The notes under the pieces are model-generated. The model ran no database searches and was not told the DNA's origin. It worked only from the letters and a program-made list of their open reading frames with translations. From Anaerolineaceae bacterium (lineage in GTDB: Bacteria; Chloroflexota; Anaerolineae; Anaerolineales; Anaerolineaceae): a DNA stretch of 64,000 bases. Location: assembly GCA_029265815.1 (NCBI GenBank), contig JAJUGU010000005.1:1-64000 (forward strand), read 5' to 3'. Positions within the stretch are counted from its first letter, which is position 1, and each line of letters starts with the position of its first letter. Positions 24,198 to 33,744 of the stretch are shown here, piece by piece. The translations under genes and the position numbers were made by a program.

Positions 24198-25475
24198 ATG
24201 AGAATTCCATTTACGCATCTCGATCAAAAAGCCTGGATTCGTTTAGCGATAGCCGCAGTCATTGGATTTTATACTGCCTATATAGGGGTCGCTGTAGGTA
24301 AACACTACACGCTTATTAGTCATGGTGCTGACATGCTAGCCTTTTGGAGTGCAGGAAAAATCGCTGACACTCTAGGATATGACCATGTTTACACTTTAGA
24401 GGCATTGAAAACAACACAAAACTCCGTGCTTGTCTCACTCGGTTTTTCTTCCGAGAAGGCAAACACGATCCCTGCACCGCTGCCTCCCTTTTTTCTGATA
24501 CCATTTCAATTTTTTTCCAGGTTGTCACCTGAATTGACCTACTGGGTTTATTCACTCGTCTCGCTTGGTGGATTGGCGTTTTACCTGTGGTTTTTTATAA
24601 CACAGATGAAATCTCAGACACCAGCAAAAATTTCAAGCGGATTGGTAATCCTTCTAATGCTGGTTTCCTATCCGGTGTTTCAGAATCTATTCTCTGGTCA
24701 GGTAGAGATAGTCCAATTAATATGCTGTGGCGAATTTATCCGAAATGCCGACAAGAAAAAACCTTTTGTAGCCGGTCTATGGCTGGGAGGGATGTTAATC
24801 AAACCCCAGGTGTTGATTCTAATAATCCCGGGATTATTGCTGCTTAAAAACTGGAAAGTCCTTTTTGGGTTCGCAGTCTCGTCATTAATGATTCTGGGAA
24901 TATCTCTGGCACTGACCGGGATGGATGGCATGATTTCCATGATAAACCTCTGGCTGAAGTATGTACCGGGAATTGCGACCAACTCTCCAGAAACGATGAT
25001 GAACTGGCGCATGATCGGAATTCGCCTGAGTGAATGGACCAATTCAACCGTAGGTTGGACCATCGCCATCATCGGGATGCTGGCCACAGTTCTTTGTGTG
25101 TTGTTATATATTAAATCTCAACCGGCATTCGGATCAAAGCAATGGTTCTTGACCATCTTTGCATTATTTGCAGCCACCTGTGCCGTCACCTGGCACTCTC
25201 ACGTTCACATGGCAATGGTTTTAATCCCCTTTGTTGTTTACGCAAGAATGACAGGTTATCTACAGGATCGTTTGTTCTACAGTTGGGTTTTCATACCACC
25301 GCTGATGATGTTCATTACGATCGTTATTGACGTAATCCTGCAAATAGCATCAATTCCCCCTATTTATAAAATGAACGCGTTCGTCAGTGGTTTGTGTGAG
25401 TTCATCTTCTGCTTGATTTTCGTTGCGATGGCGCGCCACCAGTTAAAATCAGCTGAGAAGGTAAGTTCTCAATAG
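24198..25475 (+). CDS. GT87-type polytopic membrane glycosyltransferase
   Basis: 425 residues with about ten to twelve membrane segments. The first extracytoplasmic loop contains HGADMLAFWSAGKIAD, the acidic DxxxFW..G pattern of the GT87 (DUF2029) polyprenyl-phosphate-mannose-dependent family. The substrate is therefore probably a polyprenyl-phosphate sugar, transferred outside the membrane. A GGGGG run lies in front of the ATG. The next gene (142 bases on) is also envelope-related, and both precede the polysaccharide cluster on the other strand. Confidence 0.8.
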   Translation: MRIPFTHLDQKAWIRLAIAAVIGFYTAYIGVAVGKHYTLISHGADMLAFWSAGKIADTLGYDHVYTLEALKTTQNSVLVSLGFSSEKANTIPAPLPPFFLIPFQFFSRLSPELTYWVYSLVSLGGLAFYLWFFITQMKSQTPAKISSGLVILLMLVSYPVFQNLFSGQVEIVQLICCGEFIRNADKKKPFVAGLWLGGMLIKPQVLILIIPGLLLLKNWKVLFGFAVSSLMILGISLALTGMDGMISMINLWLKYVPGIATNSPETMMNWRMIGIRLSEWTNSTVGWTIAIIGMLATVLCVLLYIKSQPAFGSKQWFLTIFALFAATCAVTWHSHVHMAMVLIPFVVYARMTGYLQDRLFYSWVFIPPLMMFITIVIDVILQIASIPPIYKMNAFVSGLCEFIFCLIFVAMARHQLKSAEKVSSQ

Positions 25476-25602
25476 TGGGGATTTCTGCGCCATACTTAAT
25501 CATTTGATTATTATGATTCAGCATCATATGCCGGTTTAACGTTCTTAAGTATCAAAGGTAACATTTAAGGAAGAAATTTTCGCAAATACACACATACTCT
25601 AG

Positions 25603-25608
25603 TAGAAT
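25603..25608 (+). promoter_or_regulatory. -10 box close to the sulfatase-fold gene start
   Basis: TAGAAT lies nine bases before ATG 25618 and no Shine-Dalgarno sequence is visible. Transcription would start at or a few bases before the ATG, giving a leaderless or near-leaderless mRNA. Confidence 0.35.
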
Positions 25609-25617
25609 GCCTGTGTA

Positions 25618-27252
25618 ATGAAAAACACCTTTGATGGAATGAAGCGCCATAGGATGAAGTGGATAAAAAAAGTTCCGTTATTTCCGGTATTGTTTGCTAT
25701 TAATACTGTGCTGGTTCTCTATTTAGCAAATTACTATAGTACTAATTACAAAGATGTTTTGAGCGTCTTATTGAAAGTTTTATTATCTACAATATTAATT
25801 TGGCTGCTATTGCAATTATTTATCAAAGACTTGCAAAAATCGGCAATTATCCTTTTTATCATATTGGCAGTTTTCTGCTCTTTTCAGAATATTGTGGATC
25901 TTTTCCGGAATGTTTCTACACTTTTCATCGATCAACTTGCTGCATCTAGATTTTGGGCGAGTAATTCCGGTCAATGGACCGTTGGTATTGTTCTTTTCGT
26001 TGCTCTGGTTGGAGTAATCTTTCTCGTTACCCGATTGAAGACGATCAGGCCCAATCTAGTTTTTTACTTAAACCTTGTAACTATCATTCTATTGGTGTTT
26101 TCTTTCATCCAGGGATTAAATATTATCAGAATGGTAAAGACAGCCGTAAATCAAAACATGTCCACCTTTTCCCAGTACTGGCAGAGAGAACTTGATGCTG
26201 ATGGTTTAATGATCAAAGAGGTACCCGATCAATCACCAGATATTTATTACATCATTCTGGATGGTTTTGCGCGAAGTGATATTCTTCAAAATTTGTATGG
26301 GTACGATAATTCACCATTCATCCAGGCACTTGAGGATCGAGGGTTCTATGTTGCCAGTCAAAGTTATTCGAATTATTCACAAACGAGATTATCACTGGCC
26401 AGTTCAATGAACCTTAGATATCTGGATGAACTGGTGGAGTACTCTGGGGAGGATAAATCGAATCCATTACCCGCTCAACTGATCATACAAAACAGCCTGG
26501 TGGAACAAAGATTCATGAATATGGGTTATGAGTTGATTAGTTACAAATCTGATATCAGTTTCGCAAACTTTTCGGACTGGGATTCATATTATGCATCTGA
26601 ACAAAAATTAAATGGATTCGCCCTAACATATATTAATTCAACTCTCTTTTCAATCATTCTAAATCCGCAAGTCTATGAATGGCACCGGCAGGGGATCAAT
26701 TTCGTTCTAGACTCTTTGCCAGATATCGCTGATCGTCATGGAAAGCAGTTTATCTTCGCCCACATCCTCTGTCCACATCCACCATTTGTGTTTTATGAAG
26801 ATGGAACTTCAACTAAGGCCGATCGATTATTTATTACCTTCGATGCAGATGGGTTTAAAAAATTTGGAACAATCGAAGAATATCGAACTGGTTATGTAGA
26901 ACAAGTTAAGTACATGCAAAGCCGCATCCTCGAAATATTTGACGAGGTAAGCACAAGATCTAATGGTCCTTTCATCTTTATCATCCAGGCAGATCACGGA
27001 CCGGGTATGAATGTGGATCAGACAAGTATTGAGAATTCAGATGTTAAGGAAAGATTGGCAATCTTAAACGCCATCTATTTTTCAGATCAAAAGTACGATG
27101 CTCTTTACCCTTCGATTTCTCCGGTCAATACATTTCGGGTGATTTTTTCTCAATATTTTGGACTTGATGAACCGTTGCTGCCAGATGTTCATTATTTCTC
27201 GTTATATCAGACACCTTTTGATTTTATTCAGGTTGATCAATTGCTTCGATGA
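25618..27252 (+). CDS. Membrane-anchored sulfatase-fold hydrolase/transferase
   Basis: 544 residues. Four or five membrane segments occupy the first about 180 residues, followed by an alkaline-phosphatase-superfamily domain outside the membrane. It starts PDIYYIILDGFARSD (metal Asp), has QTRLSLASSMN (candidate Thr or Ser nucleophile, no Cys for formylglycine), HILCPHPPFVF, and ends with IIQADHGPGM (metal Asp/His). The layout is like lipoteichoic-acid synthase or phosphoethanolamine/phosphoglycerol transferases, so transfer of a phospho-group onto an envelope glycan is likelier than sulfate hydrolysis. The exact donor is unknown. Confidence 0.82.
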   Translation: MKNTFDGMKRHRMKWIKKVPLFPVLFAINTVLVLYLANYYSTNYKDVLSVLLKVLLSTILIWLLLQLFIKDLQKSAIILFIILAVFCSFQNIVDLFRNVSTLFIDQLAASRFWASNSGQWTVGIVLFVALVGVIFLVTRLKTIRPNLVFYLNLVTIILLVFSFIQGLNIIRMVKTAVNQNMSTFSQYWQRELDADGLMIKEVPDQSPDIYYIILDGFARSDILQNLYGYDNSPFIQALEDRGFYVASQSYSNYSQTRLSLASSMNLRYLDELVEYSGEDKSNPLPAQLIIQNSLVEQRFMNMGYELISYKSDISFANFSDWDSYYASEQKLNGFALTYINSTLFSIILNPQVYEWHRQGINFVLDSLPDIADRHGKQFIFAHILCPHPPFVFYEDGTSTKADRLFITFDADGFKKFGTIEEYRTGYVEQVKYMQSRILEIFDEVSTRSNGPFIFIIQADHGPGMNVDQTSIENSDVKERLAILNAIYFSDQKYDALYPSISPVNTFRVIFSQYFGLDEPLLPDVHYFSLYQTPFDFIQVDQLLR

Positions 27253-27341
27253 TTCAGGTGGTCTATTTCAATTATTACCCGTCTTGAATCTCTGATCAGC
27301 AAGTAGTAGATCATTCTCAACCAGCAACTTCTAACGGTAGA

Positions 27342-28925
27342 TTATTTTCGTTTAAAAATCGAAATTTCTGGCGTGTCGTATACCGTTTCATATTCAGGAG
27401 ATTGCAATAAAAGTTGAGCCAATGCGCTCTCATAAGAAGTCTGATAATTTCCATCTCTCGAATCCATCTTATGAATATAAACGTAAGAAAAATCGTGATC
27501 GTTGTCATTAGCCCAGTTAGTAATGCAGCTGATTGCCTGATCAGCGCAGCGCTGCAATTCAAGAGATGAGGTAAGTACCGCTTCAAAAGGCTTATCGTTT
27601 AGCCATTCATGCCCCTGTGCAGTACTGATGCTAATTCTTCCGGTTAATGTTGGAAACCATTCCGATATCGGATCCGTTAATGGCGAATTACCTGATATCA
27701 CTAAAAACCTGCTATTAGAAGGTGTATTTGTCGCTATCCAATTGAATGCTTTCTTATCTGAAGCGGTGAGAGTAAGCGAATTAAGCAGCACCAATACGAT
27801 TGCCATTCCTGAGAACATCCATTGACCAGCGAGTAGAGCAAACATAATTCTTGCTGGGGTGGTATCCAGGGGTGTTGATTGGTGAGGTTGATTGCGAGGG
27901 TTGACTACCAATCTGTTCACCAGGTTCAGAATCTGGAGCAGAGCAAAGCCCGCAAAGATCGCCATCAGAGGGGTAACATACAAAGGAGCACTACGCGGTT
28001 CTGAAATGAAAATGACCAGGAACCAGACCGGGAATAAAAATTCTCTTTTCGCAACAATCAAGAAAAAACCAATAAGTGCAAGCGTGCCAATTGTCTCTAA
28101 ACCAAACTCATTGGTGAAATCAAATTTTATTAAATTTATTGCTTCTGCATATCCATGCCAGCCGGTTTGCGCGGCAGCGGAAAACGGAGTAAACCCATGG
28201 TTGAGCAAAACGCTTACCCACCAGGGAGATGTGAGAGCTACCGTAATAATTGCTACCGCAGCAGATTTCCAGAATCCTGCCTTTGTACGTCCCCAGAAGA
28301 GGAAAAAGACTAGCGCGCTTGCCGCGGTGTGCAGGGCGGTCTCTGGGTGGGTGAGGATCGTCAAGGAAGCTAATAATGCGGTGGTAAAAATGTATCTTGT
28401 TTTGTTTTGCCTGTAGAGTCGAATGATACTGGTCAACGTCAGCAATGCAAACAAAAATGCAGGCGCTCGCGTAATGCCTCCCCCCATAATGAGCCAATCA
28501 TAAGTTGGTGGTAAAACCGCGAAAATGAATGTTGCTAATGCAATATGAAAATCATCCTCAATCAGTTCTCTAGCCAATAAAAAGAAAGCCGGTATAGTCA
28601 ATATCGTGAAGAGCGCTGGCATGATTCGGAAGATATCAAGCAATTCCCAGCCGGTAAATTGCGCCAACAAACCGGTTAAGTAGAATGCCAGCGGTGGATA
28701 AGCAAAGGGGATGTTCAGGGCATTATACGAGGTAAAGGCAGGGATGTTCCAGTTGTTTGTAGCCAGATCACGCGTCATGGTGTAGAACAAACCGCCATCG
28801 TTGATCGGAAAGGCTGACCTAAGCACAGCAGAAAGTCGTATGTATCCACCAATTAGAATAGCGAGGAGGAGGAATAAGATAGAAGAACTGTTTTTCACTT
28901 TTTGAGACAATTTCGTCATCATCAA
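27342..28925 (-). CDS. Polytopic membrane glycosyltransferase (GT39/ArnT-like fold)
   Basis: 527 residues with about ten membrane segments. The first loop has FPINDGGLFYTMTRDLA, with an acidic residue at the position of the GT-C catalytic Asp. A large soluble C-terminal domain follows (about 400-527). GT-C enzymes transfer sugars from polyprenyl-phosphate donors outside the membrane. Tandem ATGATGATG starts follow AGGG, so the exact Met is uncertain. The first about 60 residues are duplicated as a broken copy at 36166-36423, on the other side of the polysaccharide cluster. Confidence 0.8.
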   Translation of the reverse strand: MMMTKLSQKVKNSSSILFLLLAILIGGYIRLSAVLRSAFPINDGGLFYTMTRDLATNNWNIPAFTSYNALNIPFAYPPLAFYLTGLLAQFTGWELLDIFRIMPALFTILTIPAFFLLARELIEDDFHIALATFIFAVLPPTYDWLIMGGGITRAPAFLFALLTLTSIIRLYRQNKTRYIFTTALLASLTILTHPETALHTAASALVFFLFWGRTKAGFWKSAAVAIITVALTSPWWVSVLLNHGFTPFSAAAQTGWHGYAEAINLIKFDFTNEFGLETIGTLALIGFFLIVAKREFLFPVWFLVIFISEPRSAPLYVTPLMAIFAGFALLQILNLVNRLVVNPRNQPHQSTPLDTTPARIMFALLAGQWMFSGMAIVLVLLNSLTLTASDKKAFNWIATNTPSNSRFLVISGNSPLTDPISEWFPTLTGRISISTAQGHEWLNDKPFEAVLTSSLELQRCADQAISCITNWANDNDHDFSYVYIHKMDSRDGNYQTSYESALAQLLLQSPEYETVYDTPEISIFKRK

Positions 28926-29051
28926 ACCCTATAAGTGATTAATAGGATCTTTCCCTGAGTCAAACCACAAAAGGAACAATTTAATTATACTGTTAGGGGA
29001 AGATTTGAACTGTTCCCCGGGTCTTATTTGTAAATATATCTAAGTGGTGAT

Positions 29052-30380
29052 CTAATCTTGCGTCTGGATTGGGATATTTGAGGTCTGTGAGTTATTTACT
29101 AAAGAAACCAGGATCGACAACGCAATGATCCAGATCAAGGTTTCTGTTTCAAGGATCAAACTCAAGGAAATATTTGCAACGATTCCGAAAACCATAACCA
29201 GGATAGGGAAAGCGGCAATTATTGTCCTTTTTTGTAGAAAGAACTTTATTGCCCTGATGAATCCCAATATGATCAACAAAAGGAGCAAGGATAATCCCAC
29301 AATACCCAGGTGAATCAGAATATCGAAGAATCCATTATCGCCTATCATCACTGGTGCTCCCCATTTTAGGATTTGTGCAAGTTCCTCTCTAAAACCTGCC
29401 AGGTGCCAGATGGCTCCATAACCGTAACCAAGCCATATACGTTGTTTAACCACGTGCTGGAATACATATTCCCACATAGGAACGCGGCCGGTCAGTGAAG
29501 AATTTCTCCCCAACAGCCCAAGGAAGAAATCCAGATTTGTAAATAGAATCGTACCTGCTGCAATGATTACAGCCAGCAGTAAGAAATAATGCAATTTCTT
29601 CAATCTTTTTTCTAATTTGATCCAGGTATACAGGACAAGGACCAGGGCAACCAGAACCATCGACGAGATGATACCAGTTGCTGATTTACTTTTAATGAGG
29701 AGGAAAGTGGAGAGGGTGATCATCACCAGGTTGAAGTAGAAGAACCCTCGATGCGGTTTCCTCGACGCTAGCAAATTGACCAGGAACAGGGCAATACTCA
29801 GTGCCATGAAGCAGCCCAGGTAATTTCGATGCCAGAAAATTCCATTCCAGGCACCTTTATAAAATGGATCATGCATGATGCTAATTTGCGGCAGGAAAAT
29901 AACAAAACACAAACTTGCCAGAGAAATCAATCCAAGAAACCAGGTTAGGCTCCTGACCAATTTATCCAATCCCCAAAAACGGCCAATATAAATTGCAATA
30001 ATGGAGCTGCTAAGGAGAACGAGAATTTTATATAAGGTGATATTGCTTTGAATTGACCAGAAAAATGATAAACCCGAAAAAATGATAAAGATGAATACCA
30101 GCCAGTGAGATTTACAGGAAACAATAAATTTTTTCCAACTGTGATCCCAAACCAGCTCAAGGATAAAAAGGATCACCACCACAGCCAATAGAAGCATCTC
30201 AACCGAAACATTAAACCACTGGCAGGGGCCAGTGATTGTCAACCAATCTGAAGGGCAAAGCACTCCACGAAGACTGAGAACCGATATTGAGCGAAATAAT
30301 CCGAAGAATAAGAATAATTGAACCAAAATTTCTTTTCGTATTGACCGAATTTTTTCTTGATCCAAATTATCGAGTGTCAT
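29052..30380 (-). CDS. O-antigen ligase/polymerase-like (Wzy/WaaL) membrane protein
   Basis: 442 residues, about twelve membrane segments. The large external loop contains FWHRNYLG and, near the end, a Wzy_C-type block with GRNSSLTGRVPMWEYV and GYGYGAIW. These are typical of O-antigen ligases and polymerases, which join undecaprenyl-diphosphate-linked repeat units. I use ATG 30380, whose A overlaps the TAA stop of the upstream gene (TAATG), giving translational coupling. The upstream extension to 30446 would lie inside that gene. Confidence 0.85.
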   Translation of the reverse strand: MTLDNLDQEKIRSIRKEILVQLFLFFGLFRSISVLSLRGVLCPSDWLTITGPCQWFNVSVEMLLLAVVVILFILELVWDHSWKKFIVSCKSHWLVFIFIIFSGLSFFWSIQSNITLYKILVLLSSSIIAIYIGRFWGLDKLVRSLTWFLGLISLASLCFVIFLPQISIMHDPFYKGAWNGIFWHRNYLGCFMALSIALFLVNLLASRKPHRGFFYFNLVMITLSTFLLIKSKSATGIISSMVLVALVLVLYTWIKLEKRLKKLHYFLLLAVIIAAGTILFTNLDFFLGLLGRNSSLTGRVPMWEYVFQHVVKQRIWLGYGYGAIWHLAGFREELAQILKWGAPVMIGDNGFFDILIHLGIVGLSLLLLLIILGFIRAIKFFLQKRTIIAAFPILVMVFGIVANISLSLILETETLIWIIALSILVSLVNNSQTSNIPIQTQD

Positions 30381-31801
30381 TAGAAAGATCCTTTTCCAAC
30401 AATCACCACCCAAATCGTCCGGATGACAATCCGGATGTCCAACCATATGGAGTAGTTGTCGATATAGTAAAGATCATCTTCGGTGTGAAGATGCATGATC
30501 CGGTCGCTTCTTCCGTGTATTTGCCACCATCCGGTGATACCTGGTGGAACAGTTAGACGGCGGCGCTGCCAGCGCTCGTAATTCTCAACCAGATATGGTA
30601 ATTCGGGCCGCGGACCTACAATACTCATATTTCCAATGATCACATTTATTAATTGCGGAAGTTCATCCAGGCTTAACATTCTGAGTATCCTGCCTACAGG
30701 TGTTACGCGTGGATCATTACGAGATTTATGGATCATGTGTCCGTCCTCATCAATAAACTCCACCTGCTCACGCATTTTTTCTGCGTCCCGCACCATGGTC
30801 CGGAATTTGATTATTTTAAAGATGCGATTATTTTCACCCACCCTGTCTTGCAAGAATAAGACAGGCCAGCCGTCAAAGATCAGAATGATCATCGCCACTA
30901 ATAACATTATCGGAGAGACCAGGATAAGCGCAAAAGAGCTGATAATAAGATCAAAAGCGCGCTTAATAATCCGAGAGTACTCATCCAGAGCAGGGGCTCG
31001 TAAATCGAGCAAGGGCAATCCTGCCAGGTTTTCCACGTGGGTGGTCGCAAATGAAAGATCGTAATAATCTAGCGCGACCCAGACGCCCAACGAAAGATCT
31101 TCAAGATTTGTGGAAATAGAAGCAATCCAATCAGAGGCATGGCGAGGGAAAGCGATAACAACATCAGAAATCTGATCCTCGCTAACTTTTGATCGTATCA
31201 GCGCTACAGTTTTCGGGCAGACTCCAGCTGTTTCATCCTGAAAATCTGTTTGATTTTTCAAATCCAAAACATAAACGCGGGTATGTTCTACATATGAATT
31301 CTTGCGAATCGTCTTTTCTACTTTTTGCAGATCCGTCCCGATTCCAACGACCAGGATATTTCGTGAGATATTCAGTGTTTCTTTACGTAAACGAAAAACG
31401 ATTCTGGCAATTATTCGCCAGAGAATGCATAAAAGGAAAGAAACAACCACGATCATGATAAATAATGCACGGGAAAAATCACGATAGGTTAGATAGAGTA
31501 TCCCAGCCTGAGCGATTGCCGCCACAAGTGAGCCGATGGTCAGGGTAGAAAGCTCGTCCACCAGCTTAAAATTTTTTTTGCCGTCATAGATCGAGGAGGC
31601 TGCCAGCACGAACACCCATACCAATGGAAAGAATAGATAGACTGCGGGTGAGTACTGCACCTCGGCCGGTAAATAAGCGATAAAAGACCAGGAGTTCATG
31701 CTAATTCGAGCATAAGACATGCTAATCAACGAAATTAGCACCATTAAGGCATCAACGACCATAGAAAACAGGGTGAAATTGATAGAAAAACGCCTTAGCA
31801 T
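30380..31801 (-). CDS. Undecaprenyl-phosphate sugar phosphotransferase (PHPT/WbaP-type)
   Basis: 473 residues. Five N-terminal membrane segments and a CoA-binding-like Rossmann domain (ILVVGIGTDLQKVE) precede the C-terminal phosphoglycosyl-transferase domain. The latter starts IIKRAFDLIISSFALILVSP and contains FKIIKFRTM, SLDELPQLINVI (catalytic Asp-Glu), IVGPRPELP and PGITGWWQIHGR. It starts repeat-unit synthesis by moving a sugar-1-phosphate onto the lipid carrier. Its start overlaps the preceding WecG gene by seven bases and its stop overlaps the polymerase start, so the three form one operon. Confidence 0.95.
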   Translation of the reverse strand: MLRRFSINFTLFSMVVDALMVLISLISMSYARISMNSWSFIAYLPAEVQYSPAVYLFFPLVWVFVLAASSIYDGKKNFKLVDELSTLTIGSLVAAIAQAGILYLTYRDFSRALFIMIVVVSFLLCILWRIIARIVFRLRKETLNISRNILVVGIGTDLQKVEKTIRKNSYVEHTRVYVLDLKNQTDFQDETAGVCPKTVALIRSKVSEDQISDVVIAFPRHASDWIASISTNLEDLSLGVWVALDYYDLSFATTHVENLAGLPLLDLRAPALDEYSRIIKRAFDLIISSFALILVSPIMLLVAMIILIFDGWPVLFLQDRVGENNRIFKIIKFRTMVRDAEKMREQVEFIDEDGHMIHKSRNDPRVTPVGRILRMLSLDELPQLINVIIGNMSIVGPRPELPYLVENYERWQRRRLTVPPGITGWWQIHGRSDRIMHLHTEDDLYYIDNYSIWLDIRIVIRTIWVVIVGKGSF

Positions 31802-32574
31802 GAGTGGCCTTTAGAAAATTTTCTAGTTATTTTTTCTTTGAACACCAAAAAAAAGAAGTAAGGCAGTTCGATCAGATATCTGTGCCATAAGCGTTTCGGT
31901 TCAATAATCAAACGCCCTAACCATTCAAGCCCATGATCCGTCATCCATTTAGGAGCGCGTTTTGTTTCTCCTGAGATGTAATCGAACATTGCACCGACTA
32001 AAATTGCCACGTTAAAATTTAGATTATCCCAATTTTCTTCAATCCAGAATTCTTGGATAGGCATACCAAAACCAACTATCAGAATTTCGGGGGCATTTTT
32101 ATTAATCTCTGTAATCACCTTTAAATTTTCGTTGCTTTGTATTTCTTTATTAAAATAGCCATCATGGGTGCCGCATATTTTTAGATCAGGAAAGTGCTTC
32201 CGTAAAATAATAGCGCTTTTCTCAGCAATTCCCAACTTTCCCCCAATAAAATACATACTATAACCTTCATTTTCACAGAGGGCCGATAACTTTTCAATCC
32301 AATCTGGTGGTGAATTTCTTGGGGGTGAAGGTTGATCCAAAATACTTGCAGCCAGTTTTACTCCAAACCCATCGCAAATTACGTAGGTCGATGAATTTAA
32401 GAAGTCACAGAAACGTTTATCCTTGTGGGCTAAAATCAGTGCATGAATATTTGCATAAGCAATAACCACCTTCTCTTTATACTTTATGCGTTGAGTGATA
32501 TCAAGAAATATCTCAGGTAATGTGGATATCGAGATGTTTACTCCAAGGACCAACGCTGTGTTTGACAAAGGCAA
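31795..32574 (-). CDS. WecG/TagA/CpsF family glycosyltransferase
   Basis: 259 residues, cytoplasmic, GT26 family. The motifs are VVIAYANIHALILAHKD, ICDGFGVKLA (donor-binding), YSMYFIGGKLGIAEK, PEILIVGFGMPIQEFW and GAMFDYISGETKRAPKWM. It probably adds the second sugar onto the lipid-linked primer made by the neighbouring phosphotransferase. The start is TTG: 32574, or 32568 six bases after AGAGGG; the latter has better spacing. It overlaps the next gene by seven bases. Confidence 0.92.
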   Translation of the reverse strand: MPLSNTALVLGVNISISTLPEIFLDITQRIKYKEKVVIAYANIHALILAHKDKRFCDFLNSSTYVICDGFGVKLAASILDQPSPPRNSPPDWIEKLSALCENEGYSMYFIGGKLGIAEKSAIILRKHFPDLKICGTHDGYFNKEIQSNENLKVITEINKNAPEILIVGFGMPIQEFWIEENWDNLNFNVAILVGAMFDYISGETKRAPKWMTDHGLEWLGRLIIEPKRLWHRYLIELPYFFFLVFKEKITRKFSKGHSC

Positions 32575-32604
32575 CCCTCTTTGTGTTTATAAACTAGAAA
32601 TACG

Positions 32605-33744
32605 TTAATTTTCGGCAAGTGTGCTTTTGATAGCAATTATTGCGTCCTCGATATTCTCTCCAAAATGCGTTTTTGCTTTTTCCATCACCATCTTTGCAAA
32701 TTTTGTGTATTCAGGTTGATTAAAACTTAAGAAATCAAACACCATTACTTTAGTGTTTTTTATCAAATCACCATTAATTCCTACTGTACTCCAGCCTGAA
32801 AGGACCAATTTTGCCCTGCAAATTCTTGAAAGAATCTCAATAGGGTACCCCCAAACTTCACTTGGAAACATATTCCAATTACTCAATGGCATAAGAAATT
32901 TATCGAGGGCTTCTAATTGGCCAACTGTATCTCGTGGGTGCGGTTTTATTAGAAAAAATACTTTTGGGTTATAAGCTCCAATACTATCAATGAGCGAGAA
33001 AATATCTTTGTAAAAACTCTGTTCATTTACTAACGCAATTCTTGGCAAGGAGATGATTATGATTTTCTTTTCTACTAGGTTATCGCATATACTAAGAAGA
33101 TTTGAATTCACTACCAAAGTTGGTAATATATCAAGAATGTTGATTAACTTATCTGTATAATCAATTTTAGATATTCGTACATTATAAAAATTATTGTAAG
33201 TCATCAAAGTTGGCTTTCTTGGGCAAATTGTTATATTTGCTTTGACATTGCTTTGTTTACCACCAATGAGCTTGAAAATTAACCTATCTAGTTTTGTTTG
33301 TTTTACCTTGGGATCTATATAAATTCCATACCCATCATCATAAATGAATACCTTTTTCTTGCGTGCAGCTAAAATAATTGCTCTTTCTGGAGAGCCTTCT
33401 ATTTTGGGTAAAAAGATATTCTGATCGTTATTCAATGCCACATATAGAAAGAAGGTAATGTGATTGAATAAGGTCGCAATTTTGTTCGTTTTAAAGTTAT
33501 TAATATCTGATTTTTTTAATTCAAGCGGAATGTGTTTCTCTGTTAATTTGAGGGCTTTTATAAAATCTTTAGTAACTTTTATCAATTCAGGTTGCCAAAG
33601 CATATCATAAGTGATCACTTTTACGTTTTTGTTAGTTGGCAAATGTTTTAATACACATGCATAACCAACAAGTAGCTGGTATGGTCCGTTACAAAATATT
33701 AATGCATCTTCGTTTGGTAAGTTAGAATGACTTTTCATTTTCAT
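32605..33744 (-). CDS. Polysialyltransferase/GT52-like protein
   Basis: 379 residues with no membrane segment. The N-terminal LIFCNGPYQLLVGYA, the central KVFIYDDGYGIY and the C-terminal FFLIKPHPRDTVGQ plus LSGWSTVGINGDL follow the pattern of bacterial sialyltransferase-like glycosyltransferases. The D/E-D-G and KPHPR blocks are the catalytic and CMP-binding regions in that group. No sialic acid synthesis gene is nearby, so the donor is uncertain. It is AT-rich relative to the flanks. The start is uncertain (33762 or 33744), both overlapping the end of the preceding gene. Confidence 0.65.
   Translation of the reverse strand: MKMKSHSNLPNEDALIFCNGPYQLLVGYACVLKHLPTNKNVKVITYDMLWQPELIKVTKDFIKALKLTEKHIPLELKKSDINNFKTNKIATLFNHITFFLYVALNNDQNIFLPKIEGSPERAIILAARKKKVFIYDDGYGIYIDPKVKQTKLDRLIFKLIGGKQSNVKANITICPRKPTLMTYNNFYNVRISKIDYTDKLINILDILPTLVVNSNLLSICDNLVEKKIIIISLPRIALVNEQSFYKDIFSLIDSIGAYNPKVFFLIKPHPRDTVGQLEALDKFLMPLSNWNMFPSEVWGYPIEILSRICRAKLVLSGWSTVGINGDLIKNTKVMVFDFLSFNQPEYTKFAKMVMEKAKTHFGENIEDAIIAIKSTLAEN

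Noticed and set aside
27253-27341. GATTCA/TGAATC inverted repeat between convergent genes as a terminator
   Set aside because: Only 6 bp with a loop of more than 30 bases and no T-run.
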